From Treponema sp. (lineage in GTDB: Bacteria > Spirochaetota > Spirochaetia > Treponematales > Treponemataceae): a stretch of DNA of 6,435 bases. Location of the stretch: contig JAEEKM010000295.1 of the NCBI GenBank assembly GCA_016282455.1, forward strand, positions 1 through 6,435, read 5' to 3'. This document shows, piece after piece, positions 1-5,353 of the stretch; within the stretch, counting starts at the first letter, position 1; each line of letters begins with the position of its first letter. The notes beneath the pieces are model-generated. The model saw only the letters and a list, made by a program, of their open reading frames with translations. It did not search any database and was not told the origin of the DNA. A program made the translations under genes and the position numbers.

Positions 1-1141
1 CGTCTTCAAAAGTCTTGAGGCGGGCGTTCAGTTCTTCTGCTTTTGAGGTATCTTTGTTTATTGCATCCGTCAGGACTTCTACAAGTGTGTTGTAGACATC
101 ATCGTCTGTTTCGCCTGGAGTATGTACTATAGATGAGTTGTATTTATTTAGAATTTTTTTATACTCTTTTTGCTGGGCTTTCCAGTCATCTGCCTTTTCT
201 TCTACTGCTTTCTTTGCGTTTTCTAAGGCTTTTAAATCTGCAGAAGTGTTGCCTTTGTCTTTTATTACAGTATCCAGGGCTTCCTGAGCTTCGGTTTCTG
301 TCATAGCAGTAACCGGCGTTTCAAAGGCATTTTTTAAGAGGTATAGTTCATGTTTACTTTGTGTAATCTTTTCGACAAACTTAGTAAGACCGACAACAGC
401 CTCCGTAAGAAACTGTCGCATGGGACGTGAAGACTCTTCAAAAGGCCTTCCGATTGCTTCCTTGAGGTCTCCAAAGGCATTTTGAAGTTGTTCTTTTGTG
501 CCGGTTGTTCTTGCCACAGCCTGAGCCATTCCCTTGTAGCTTTCTGCTACCCGTTTTACTGCCTCACCGTTTGCAAGCTGTTCTTTCGTTAAGTCTTTTA
601 GCCCCGCAATCTGGTTTCCCAGTTGTCCAACTGTGCCGGAAAAGGTCTTGTTAAGAGAAGAAACGGCAGTGTCAAGGCTCATCATTCCACCGGCGGCGAC
701 GTCTACTGCAGCGCCCATTATTTCCATGATTTCTGACTGAGTGCGGCCGGCAGATGCAAGCTGTGCCATGAAAGGAAGAAGCTGCTCATCTCCGTAGGTG
801 CTCATACTTTGGAGTTCACTGGCATAACTTTTAAGGGCAGCTATACTTTCTGCATTCAAGTATGGGTTGTTTTTTACTGCAGTTGCCAGTTGTGTCTCGG
901 CTTTTGCCTGGGTGTTGTAGGTGTCGGAAAGGTCACTGATTGCAGCGTTGATTTTTTTTACAGCATCTGTGGCCATTGAATATATAGCCTTTACTCCAGA
1001 GACTGCACTTCCAAGTTTTGACATTTTATCAAGAACAGGATTTTTTGACAGTTTGTTCAGTTGTTGCGTTATAGCGTCAATTCCATTCTTTGCTTCTCTA
1101 ACATCAGATCCTATTTTCAGGATGACCTTCTTGTTCCCCAT
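1..1141 (-). CDS. Phage tail tape measure protein, N-terminal 380 residues (cut by window edge)
   Basis: The frame is open from an ATG at 1141-1139 to the left edge, giving 380 codons with no stop; the C-terminus lies outside the window. It starts MGNKKVILKIGSDVREA. An Ala/Ser-rich, mostly helical region follows, with a typical tape measure N-terminal pattern at about residues 105-175: an LLPFMAQLASAGRTQSEIME segment, then AAVDVAAGG and a segment ending in NKTFSGTVGQLGN. Residues about 300-330 are Lys/Glu-rich and probably coiled coil. Tape measure proteins set tail length, fill the tail tube during assembly and are ejected at infection. A ribosome site AAGGAG (1153-1148) sits six bases before the ATG. 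The position downstream of tail tube and Gp15 genes supports the call. Unusually, 1.2 kb carrying plus-strand genes separates it from the Gp15 gene. I recognise the type from pattern and context, not from a close relative. Confidence 0.88.
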   Translation of the reverse strand, partial: MGNKKVILKIGSDVREAKNGIDAITQQLNKLSKNPVLDKMSKLGSAVSGVKAIYSMATDAVKKINAAISDLSDTYNTQAKAETQLATAVKNNPYLNAESIAALKSYASELQSMSTYGDEQLLPFMAQLASAGRTQSEIMEIMGAAVDVAAGGMMSLDTAVSSLNKTFSGTVGQLGNQIAGLKDLTKEQLANGEAVKRVAESYKGMAQAVARTTGTKEQLQNAFGDLKEAIGRPFEESSRPMRQFLTEAVVGLTKFVEKITQSKHELYLLKNAFETPVTAMTETEAQEALDTVIKDKGNTSADLKALENAKKAVEEKADDWKAQQKEYKKILNKYNSSIVHTPGETDDDVYNTLVEVLTDAINKDTSKAEELNARLKTFED

Positions 1142-1151
1142 TTTTTTCTCC

Positions 1152-1180
1152 TTGACAGTAATAAAATCGTCATTTATAAT
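1152..1180 (+). promoter_or_regulatory. Perfect-consensus sigma70 promoter for the 40-residue membrane protein gene
   Basis: TTGACA at 1152-1157 and TATAAT at 1175-1180 are separated by exactly 17 bases, so both hexamers and the spacer match the consensus. The predicted transcript start is near 1187, about 17 bases before the ATG at 1204. A 10-base palindrome AATAATTATT (1178-1187) overlaps the end of the -10 box and the start point. It could be an operator, but it is AT-rich enough to arise by chance. The first two bases of the -35 box overlap the ribosome site of the tape measure gene on the other strand (1148-1153), so the same bases serve two opposed genes. Confidence 0.85.
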
Positions 1181-1203
1181 AATTATTGTTGGAGGTGATG
1201 GTT

Positions 1204-1326
1204 ATGTTAGGATATATCATTGTAGTTCCAATAGTAGTCATTTTATTGAAAGCCTTGTGGGACTGGGCTAATTCTCCAGAAAACGAAAGTTACCGAGATC
1301 AGTTCGGCAACATCAACTGGGACTAG
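1204..1326 (+). CDS. Small single-span membrane protein, 40 aa, unknown function (candidate moron)
   Basis: ATG at 1204 to TAG at 1324-1326 encodes 40 residues. A strong ribosome site GGAGGTGAT (1191-1199) leaves eight bases between GGAGG and this ATG. An in-frame ATG at 1198 is only two bases from GGAGG and is less likely. Residues 2-18 are almost wholly aliphatic (LGYIIVVPIVVILL, then KALW) and should form one membrane helix. Residues 19-40 are polar and acidic, rich in Asn, Asp and Glu, and end in NINWD. There is no cleavable signal peptide. I recognise no family. The case for a real gene is the combination of a perfect sigma70 promoter, an excellent ribosome site and membrane-protein composition within 140 bases. 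The strand is opposite to the structural operon, as for the dCTP-deaminase-like gene downstream, with which it may form a pair. Possible roles are superinfection exclusion, a toxin-like membrane peptide, or a partner subunit of the larger membrane protein; none is shown. Confidence 0.72.
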   Translation: MLGYIIVVPIVVILLKALWDWANSPENESYRDQFGNINWD

Positions 1327-1436
1327 TTGGTACCACGTCTTTTCTCAAGGAAAAACTTTAATTCTTTTTTCATCGCCCGCTCTTTTGCTGCACCCGTGTG
1401 CCGTTTCCGGGGACTGACCAGAATAAACTCTCCCAT
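1323..1436 (-). CDS. Possible 37-residue basic phage protein
   Basis: The frame runs from ATG at 1436-1434 to TAG at 1325-1323. It encodes 37 residues, beginning MGEFILVSPRKRHTGAAKER and continuing with a Lys/Arg-rich helix. Eleven of 37 residues are Lys or Arg. The only upstream purine run, GGCAGG, ends two bases before the ATG, so the ribosome site is poor and a TGA lies just upstream in frame. It lies on the same strand as the structural genes, in the Gp15-to-tape-measure interval, where a tiny phage gene would be unsurprising. Its stop overlaps the stop of the 40-residue plus-strand gene through the palindrome CTAG. If real, it is the ancestral operon gene that the two plus-strand genes now flank. 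A second minus-strand frame starting at an ATG near 1456 overlaps it and cannot be excluded. Confidence is low because the gene is short and weakly signalled. Confidence 0.4.
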   Translation of the reverse strand: MGEFILVSPRKRHTGAAKERAMKKELKFFLEKRRGTN

Positions 1437-1465
1437 AACCTGCCAGCTTAATAGTCATTTCTCAC

Positions 1466-1494
1466 TTGCAAAAACGAAATAATAACTCTATAAT
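1466..1494 (+). promoter_or_regulatory. Sigma70 promoter of the dCTP-deaminase-like membrane protein gene
   Basis: TTGCAA at 1466-1471 (five of six consensus bases) and TATAAT at 1489-1494 (perfect) are separated by 17 bases. Transcription should start near 1501, giving a leader of about 20 bases that carries AGGAGGG directly before the ATG at 1521. There is no obvious operator, hairpin or attenuator in the leader, so the gene is probably expressed constitutively from a prophage. Confidence 0.82.
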
Positions 1495-1508
1495 AATCAC
1501 ATTCATTC

Positions 1509-1515
1509 AGGAGGG
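1509..1515 (+). promoter_or_regulatory. Strong ribosome binding site fixing the start at 1521
   Basis: AGGAGGG is close to a full anti-16S match. AGGAGG ends six bases before the ATG at 1521. It decides the start codon and predicts high translation. Confidence 0.85.
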
Positions 1516-1520
1516 CTCAG

Positions 1521-2327
1521 ATGATTCTTACAGACAACGATATAGAAAAACTTGTTTCTGAGGGAAAATTGATTTCAAAAGGTTTCTCAAAGCAACATTT
1601 AAAAGGGATTGCTTATGAGTTGACTATCAGTGGCATAATTGATGCAAACGGAAAAGAGATTTCCACATATACCATTGAGCCTGGAATGACAGTCTATGTC
1701 AAAAGCAACGAACAGCTATCGCTCCCTGAAAATGTTGCAGGAAGAGTCATAGAAAGAAACTCTGTCATGAGAAGCGGTCTTAAAGTTGATGCCCCAGAAT
1801 ACATTCCAGGACATACGACATTTGCCTTTCTCCGTGTTCAGAATATTTCTGCCTCTTCATTTACTCTTGTAAAGGATTTTGCCATAGCTCAGATTATGTT
1901 TGAACAGCTTTCTGGCATTCCGTCTCAAACCTATGACAGACAAGAAAATGCTGCTTTCACGGATGAGGCAGAATACAGAGGTTTAGGCCGGTATGCTTCT
2001 GAATATGAAAAACTTTCTGTCTCAATGAAGAATGCAAAAGATGACCTTGAAGATCTAAAGGGAAAAATTTACGGAAACGTTCTCACTCTTATGGGAATTC
2101 TTGTGGCAGTATTCTCATTTATCACGGTTGATTTCAACATACTTTCAAAGACTTCAGAATTGAAAACTATTGTTACAGTCAACCTGTCACTTGCACTCAG
2201 CATTTCTGTTCTCATGAGCATAGTTCTGTTTTTCGTCAATGGAATAAAGAAAAAGAAAACAGCATTGCTTTATGTTGGCTTAGTTGTTGTAATTGCCATT
2301 GCGACGATTATTTCTGTAGTATTATAA
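1521..2327 (+). CDS. dCTP deaminase/dUTPase-fold protein with three C-terminal membrane segments (candidate moron, probably catalytically altered)
   Basis: Residues 1-155 align by eye with E. coli dCTP deaminase: MILTDNDIEKLVSEGKL matches the Dcd N-terminus. EPGMTVYV, SLPENVAGRV, ERNSVMRSGLKV, IPGH and FEQLSG...YDRQENA follow in family order. Against E. coli numbering, Arg115 is kept (R84), but Ser111 is Asn80, the catalytic Glu138 is Arg105, and the phosphate-binding Lys178 is Ala145. Normal dCTP-to-dUTP deamination therefore looks unlikely. Residues about 157-182 are charged and may form a coiled coil. Membrane segments are predicted at about 186-204, 216-239 and 248-268, with a KKKK stretch at 243-246 between the last two. 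Cytosolic Dcd has about 193 residues and no membrane part. The gene has its own promoter and ribosome site and runs against the structural operon. It is more AT-rich in places (32% GC at 2221-2280, against 52-55% in structural lines). The fold assignment is firm; any anti-phage, exclusion or nucleotide-sensing role is inference. Confidence 0.88.
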   Translation: MILTDNDIEKLVSEGKLISKGFSKQHLKGIAYELTISGIIDANGKEISTYTIEPGMTVYVKSNEQLSLPENVAGRVIERNSVMRSGLKVDAPEYIPGHTTFAFLRVQNISASSFTLVKDFAIAQIMFEQLSGIPSQTYDRQENAAFTDEAEYRGLGRYASEYEKLSVSMKNAKDDLEDLKGKIYGNVLTLMGILVAVFSFITVDFNILSKTSELKTIVTVNLSLALSISVLMSIVLFFVNGIKKKKTALLYVGLVVVIAIATIISVVL

Positions 2328-2349
2328 CTACTTAAACTCTTTCTTTTCT

Positions 2350-2895
2350 TTAACTGAACGCCTTGTCAAAGTCTGACTCTTTTTTCACTTCGTCTTCTCT
2401 TGTGATCACTCCTTCCAGTGTCCAGGCATTTTTCATTTTAAGCTGGGCTTCTTCGTACTTCGTGTGGTCGTTTGGGTCATAACTGCGGGCGCTCATTATT
2501 TCATTGAGTTTTATTTTATGGAGCTCAGCAAGTAATGCAGAGAAGGTGTGCCAGTGCATGTCTGTTTTTATGAGGTCTATGCCGTACTGTTCACGGAAGG
2601 CACTGTAAATGAGGTCTGCGTCTATGCGGTAGTCAAGGATTTTTTCTCCGGGCTTTCCGTCACTTCTGGGAAGCGGCTTTTTGGGAAAGGCAAAGTCCAT
2701 GAGGGCTTTTATGCATTCCTCTTTCTGCTCTGGGACTGTTCCTTCCTGGAATAAAAATGCAAGGTCCTCTACAGAAGCATCTTCTTCAAGAAGCTGTGTA
2801 AAGCGAACCCAGAGGCGCCAGTCTGTTTTAATTTTAACGTAACTTCCCCCCACAAGTATTGCAGAGGGAAGTACCTTTTTTGTAAGGTCAAGCAT
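2350..2895 (-). CDS. Gp15-family phage tail protein
   Basis: This 181-residue protein matches the phage Gp15 family in length and pattern. The N-terminal half has WRLWVRFTQLLEED, then an acidic helical stretch with VPEQKEECIKALMDFAF. The C-terminal half has the most telling block, about residues 92-141: ILDYRIDADLIYSAF, REQYGIDL, MHWHTFSALLAEL and LNEIMSARSYD. Family genes lie between the major tail protein and the tape measure gene and are thought to assist tail assembly. The start ATG at 2895 is five bases after the tail tube stop. No clear AGGAG precedes it, so translation is probably coupled to the tail tube gene. In the better-known arrangement a separate chaperone gene (gp14-like) comes before Gp15; none is present here. 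The gene converges with the plus-strand membrane protein gene, with 22 bases between the stops and no clear terminator. Confidence 0.8.
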   Translation of the reverse strand: MLDLTKKVLPSAILVGGSYVKIKTDWRLWVRFTQLLEEDASVEDLAFLFQEGTVPEQKEECIKALMDFAFPKKPLPRSDGKPGEKILDYRIDADLIYSAFREQYGIDLIKTDMHWHTFSALLAELHKIKLNEIMSARSYDPNDHTKYEEAQLKMKNAWTLEGVITREDEVKKESDFDKAFS

Positions 2896-2900
2896 TCGGA

Positions 2901-3479
2901 CTAAGGCTCGGTTGTTTCACCGTCTGTTTCGCTTGTTTCACCGTCTGTTACGCTTGTGCTTTCTGCAGGAGCTTCAAAGGGGTCTACCCATCCGCTTGCG
3001 CCTGAAGAGTCTCTTGTGAACACGGGAGCGTGTGTTGTAGGATCAGGAAGACAGGTTCCGTGCTCGATTGTTCCTCCAAAGTTGATGTCCACAGTGATTG
3101 TTGAGTCTACTGTGTTCATGCTCTGGACAGTAAGGACCGCTTCATTCTTCCATGCCTTGTAGCCGTTGGTTGCGTCCCCCATAAGCATAAATACAATGAG
3201 GATGTCTGTTTTTGCCTGACTTCCTGTGTCCAGCTTGTAGAACTTGCTGAAAACAATTTCATAGTCGGGCTCATCCTTGTACATGGTGATTGCCTGACTA
3301 AGGCTCGGCTTGTACCTCATCAACTCAGTTGTAGGATTCTGGTCGGTGAGGTAATCGTAGTCCTGTAATTCGGGGTTAAGTGAGAGCTCAAAGGCAGTGC
3401 TCTTCTTCACCCTCACCCAGTTGCCGTTGTCGTCCTTAATGAAAAGTGCAACGTGATACTTCTTTACCATTTCGCTCAT
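2901..3479 (-). CDS. Major tail (tube) protein
   Basis: This 192-residue protein starts at ATG 3479, with AGGAG eight bases upstream (the leader reads AGAGGAGAAAGAAC). The body is beta-rich. It contains KKYHVALFIKDDNGNWVRVKK, a FELSLNPELQDYDYLTDQNP segment, and YEIVFSKFYKLDTGSQAKTD followed by ILIVFMLM. Near the end come DSTITVDINFGGTIEHGT and a Pro/Thr-rich stretch, a layout common in siphovirus tube proteins. It would polymerise into the hollow tail tube around the tape measure protein. The position, just after the presumed terminator and before Gp15 and tape measure genes, is the main support. The last 20 or so residues form an acidic low-complexity tail made of two copies of a seven-residue unit (SVTDGET, SETDGET) followed by TEP. 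That tail is encoded by a 21-base tandem repeat and may be exposed on the tube surface. I do not recognise a close named relative. Confidence 0.75.
   Translation of the reverse strand: MSEMVKKYHVALFIKDDNGNWVRVKKSTAFELSLNPELQDYDYLTDQNPTTELMRYKPSLSQAITMYKDEPDYEIVFSKFYKLDTGSQAKTDILIVFMLMGDATNGYKAWKNEAVLTVQSMNTVDSTITVDINFGGTIEHGTCLPDPTTHAPVFTRDSSGASGWVDPFEAPAESTSVTDGETSETDGETTEP
2912..2953. repeat. 21-base tandem repeat, two copies, at the 3' end of the tail tube gene
   Basis: Copies at 2912-2932 and 2933-2953 are identical except for one base (T at 2929, A at 2950). The unit is a multiple of three and encodes a seven-residue Thr/Asp/Gly/Glu unit. Gain or loss of a copy by slippage would therefore keep the reading frame and change only the length of the acidic C-terminal tail. 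The one base difference accounts for Val versus Glu in the second position of the unit. Confidence 0.9.
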
Positions 3480-3503
3480 GGTTCTTTCTCCTCTAATTTA
3501 TAA

Positions 3504-3983
3504 TCAGGCGAAAACAGCATCCGCCGTGACTTCCTTGTGCGTGCGCACAGTAATGTCCATTTCTGCTGCAGTCATCTGTTTTTCAATGCTTCCGGCGTCG
3601 GGGATATATTCAGTGCTTCTGATTGTGGTACTCAGAACCTGCAGGCCCATAGTGGGATTGTCTCGCAGCATGGCTTTGAATGCCTCTGCATAGCGGAACA
3701 TTTCTGAAACAAGACGGGGATACTCTTTGCCGGTAAACATGAAGCTCACGGTAATTGAGTGTTCTTCTTCTGCATCAGCAATGTTTCCTTCGCTTTCTTC
3801 GGTTTTTCCCGGCACAATGGCACAGACTACTTTCTGGTTGTAGCGTGAAAGGTCCGCCACTCCCACAATTATTGCGTCTGCCTGTGGAATTATCAGGCGT
3901 TCATCCTGCGGGGATTCTGCGTCAAGGTATGGCTGCATAGCGTTCAGAATGCAGTCTTTTATTGCATTACAGGTATTTTCCAT
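3504..3983 (-). CDS. Presumed tail terminator / tail completion protein
   Basis: This 159-residue protein starts at ATG 3983, three bases after the stop of the gp10-like gene. A purine run, GGGGGAA, within the end of that gene probably serves as ribosome site. The N-terminus NAIKDCILNAMQPYLDAES looks like the first helix of a small alpha/beta fold. Beta segments follow: DAIIVGVADLSRY, KVVCAIVPG, EHSITVSFMFTG and, near the end, EMDITVRTHKEV. Tail terminators cap the growing tail tube and join it to the head. The gene sits directly between the gp10-like protein and the tail tube protein, where that function is encoded in lambdoid and HK97-like phages. The assignment rests mainly on position and size. 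I see no diagnostic motif, and another small head-tail or tail-completion role is possible. Confidence 0.55.
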   Translation of the reverse strand: MENTCNAIKDCILNAMQPYLDAESPQDERLIIPQADAIIVGVADLSRYNQKVVCAIVPGKTEESEGNIADAEEEHSITVSFMFTGKEYPRLVSEMFRYAEAFKAMLRDNPTMGLQVLSTTIRSTEYIPDAGSIEKQMTAAEMDITVRTHKEVTADAVFA

Positions 3984-3986
3984 GAC

Positions 3987-4472
3987 TTAATTCCCCCAGT
4001 ATTTGGCAAGTTCTTTGTCCACCACCTTCTGAACGTCATTCATATACTCTCCGTTTTCTGCATAACGTTCACCGGCCTGTACAAAGCCCCTCGGTCTGAT
4101 TGTTACTTCTTTGGGACGCGCAAAGTATCCGTTCCCGCTCACCTGAAGCCATCCTCTGCCTTTTCTGGGTGTGATTGTGGCTCCGTGAGTAAGGGCGGAA
4201 GCTTTGGCAAGAATAAGACGGCTTCCGTCTGCCCCTTTTGGAAAGATGCTTGCACTCCCGTCTTTTTTTACCTTGTAACGGTAGGCTTTTAAAAGCTCAC
4301 CAGTGCGCCTTTTGGTGTTTGCCCTGATTGCGCCTTTTATTGTCTTAACAGTTCCACGTGCGGCAACAGAGACTACTTTCCGGCTGATGCTTTTAAGGCT
4401 TTTTGATGTACCGGAAAGCGCCTTTTGTGCTTCCTTTACGTCTGCCTCAATGCTGATCATCTGACCTTTCAT
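3987..4472 (-). CDS. HK97 gp10-like head-tail protein
   Basis: I place the start at ATG 4472, giving 161 residues (MKGQMISIEADVKEAQKAL). This ATG shares an ATGA overlap with the stop of the connector gene and has a GTGGAG ribosome site six bases upstream. A longer start at 4514 would run 46 bases into the connector gene and lacks comparable support. The N-terminal helix is Lys/Ser-rich (KSLKSISRKVVSVAARGTVK). It is followed by the pattern typical of the gp10 family, KRRTGELLKAYRYKVKKDG, then a small beta stretch SASIFPKGADG and a C-terminal helix ending DKELAKYWGN. GKGRGWLQ-like text is present as RKGRGWLQVSGNGYFARP. Family members lie between the head-tail connector and the tail terminator and take part in joining head and tail. 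The family call is good; the exact mechanical role is not established from sequence. Confidence 0.75.
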   Translation of the reverse strand: MKGQMISIEADVKEAQKALSGTSKSLKSISRKVVSVAARGTVKTIKGAIRANTKRRTGELLKAYRYKVKKDGSASIFPKGADGSRLILAKASALTHGATITPRKGRGWLQVSGNGYFARPKEVTIRPRGFVQAGERYAENGEYMNDVQKVVDKELAKYWGN

Positions 4473-5101
4473 GCAAGTCTCCACCGGCTCACGTGGGCTT
4501 TGTTGATTTTCCATGCTTCAAGCTGTTTTAAGTAGCGTTCTTCTGCAGTGAAGTTCTGGAAAACTCTTGTTCCCTGGTCTCCGTAACTGGTACTTGTTAC
4601 GGCAAGGTTTCCGCCGGAAGCTTCCCAGTAAAGGGAGGCAAGTTCAAGCGTTACCGTTCTGATTTTCTCGGGTACTTCCGGCCAGAATGCAGGAATGTAA
4701 AGTATTTCATACCAGACTCCGCGTGTAAAAACTTCCCCTTCAGGATGTTCTACAACGTGAAGGCTGTCTTTAAGCCACTTACCCACTGCATGAGACCAGT
4801 CCTCAGTCCATGATTCTTGAGGATCTGAGGAGTCAGGAAGCCCCTGTGAATCAGTTTTTTTGCACACTCCATAAATGCCGCTTGACGCCACGGGAAGCTG
4901 TACTGTTCCGCTTCCGTCTCCTTCTACTACAACAGAACGGAGTGTTCCGTAACCTTCGGAAAAATCAGCTATGCTGTAGCCCAGGTAATTCTGAACGGTT
5001 TCCATTGCAGAATCGACGAAGCCCTGGAGCATGGCATCTTCTCCTTCGGCGGGGAAGCGTCTTGTGTAGTTCTTAAGGTCTGCGACAGTTACGTATGCCA
5101 C
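4469..5101 (-). CDS. Head-tail connector (gp6/gp15-like adaptor)
   Basis: This 210-residue protein starts at a GTG (5101-5099). The AAGGAG five bases upstream is formed by the last codons of the preceding gene. The start AYVTVADLKNYTRRFPAEGEDAMLQGFVDSA is typical of phage connector proteins: a short strand, then a helix with acidic residues. It continues AMETVQNYLGYSIADFSEGY. A long beta-rich insertion lies at about residues 55-135. The C-terminal helix begins PEKIRTVTLELASLYWEAS and ends with AEERYLKQLEAWK. The last two elements match the helical core of HK97 gp6 and SPP1 gp15 adaptors, which bind below the portal. At 210 residues it is about twice the size of HK97 gp6, because of the central insertion. 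It overlaps the gp10-like gene by four bases. Confidence 0.75.
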   Translation of the reverse strand: MAYVTVADLKNYTRRFPAEGEDAMLQGFVDSAMETVQNYLGYSIADFSEGYGTLRSVVVEGDGSGTVQLPVASSGIYGVCKKTDSQGLPDSSDPQESWTEDWSHAVGKWLKDSLHVVEHPEGEVFTRGVWYEILYIPAFWPEVPEKIRTVTLELASLYWEASGGNLAVTSTSYGDQGTRVFQNFTAEERYLKQLEAWKINKAHVSRWRLA

Positions 5102-5103
5102 GG

Positions 5104-5304
5104 TTACTCCTTAACTGCAACGTCACCTGCAGCGGCAAGAACCTCGTACTCTTTTGCAGAGAGCTTGTAAAGGCGTCCCTGTGTAAAGGTGCGGACTTTT
5201 CCGTCAATACGGCCAGTGTAGCTTTTAAGAGCCTTGTACTGGGCACCGTTCTTGTATGCGGGAACTGTCTTTTTCTCTGTCTTTTCTGTCTTTTCCTCTG
5301 CCAT
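5104..5304 (-). CDS. Small Lys/Glu-rich phage protein, 66 aa, unknown function
   Basis: I choose ATG 5304 (MAEEKTEKTEKKTVPAYKNG) because AAGGAG at 5318-5313 lies eight bases upstream. A second ATG at 5310 is only two bases from it and would add Met-Arg. The first dozen residues are a charged tail. The rest (YKALKSYTGRIDGKVRTFTQ, then RLYKLSAKEYEVLAAAGDVAV) looks like a compact beta fold followed by a helix. It resembles in layout the many small proteins found between phage capsid and connector genes, whose function is generally unknown. Its stop lies two bases before the connector start, and its last codons supply the connector ribosome site, so the two are translationally linked. It could be a minor head component, but the sequence does not show this. 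Confidence 0.78.
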   Translation of the reverse strand: MAEEKTEKTEKKTVPAYKNGAQYKALKSYTGRIDGKVRTFTQGRLYKLSAKEYEVLAAAGDVAVKE

Positions 5305-5353
5305 TCTCATTTCTCCTTGTATGGTTTTAGATACATCCTAATAAAATGCTTTT

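Noticed and set aside
921..1271. A 116-codon plus-strand frame covering the start of the tape measure gene and the 40-residue gene
   Set aside because: It has no ribosome site, lies antisense to a clear tape measure N-terminus, and reads the promoter and small gene in another frame. It is a shadow frame.
1328..1335. TGGTACCA palindrome after the 40-residue gene
   Set aside because: Eight bases without repeats nearby or flanking target duplications; expected by chance and not evidence of an attachment site.
1383..1456. An alternative minus-strand frame starting at an ATG near 1456
   Set aside because: It overlaps the 37-residue frame, is even less well signalled and has an unremarkable composition. 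At most one of the two is real.
2365..2385. GTCA/TGAC stem followed by a T run, as a terminator for the plus-strand membrane protein gene
   Set aside because: The stem has only four base pairs and lies inside the Gp15 coding region; too weak to call.
4472..4514. Longer start for the gp10-like protein at 4514
   Set aside because: It would overlap the connector gene by 46 bases. The ATG at 4472 has a typical ATGA overlap and a ribosome site.
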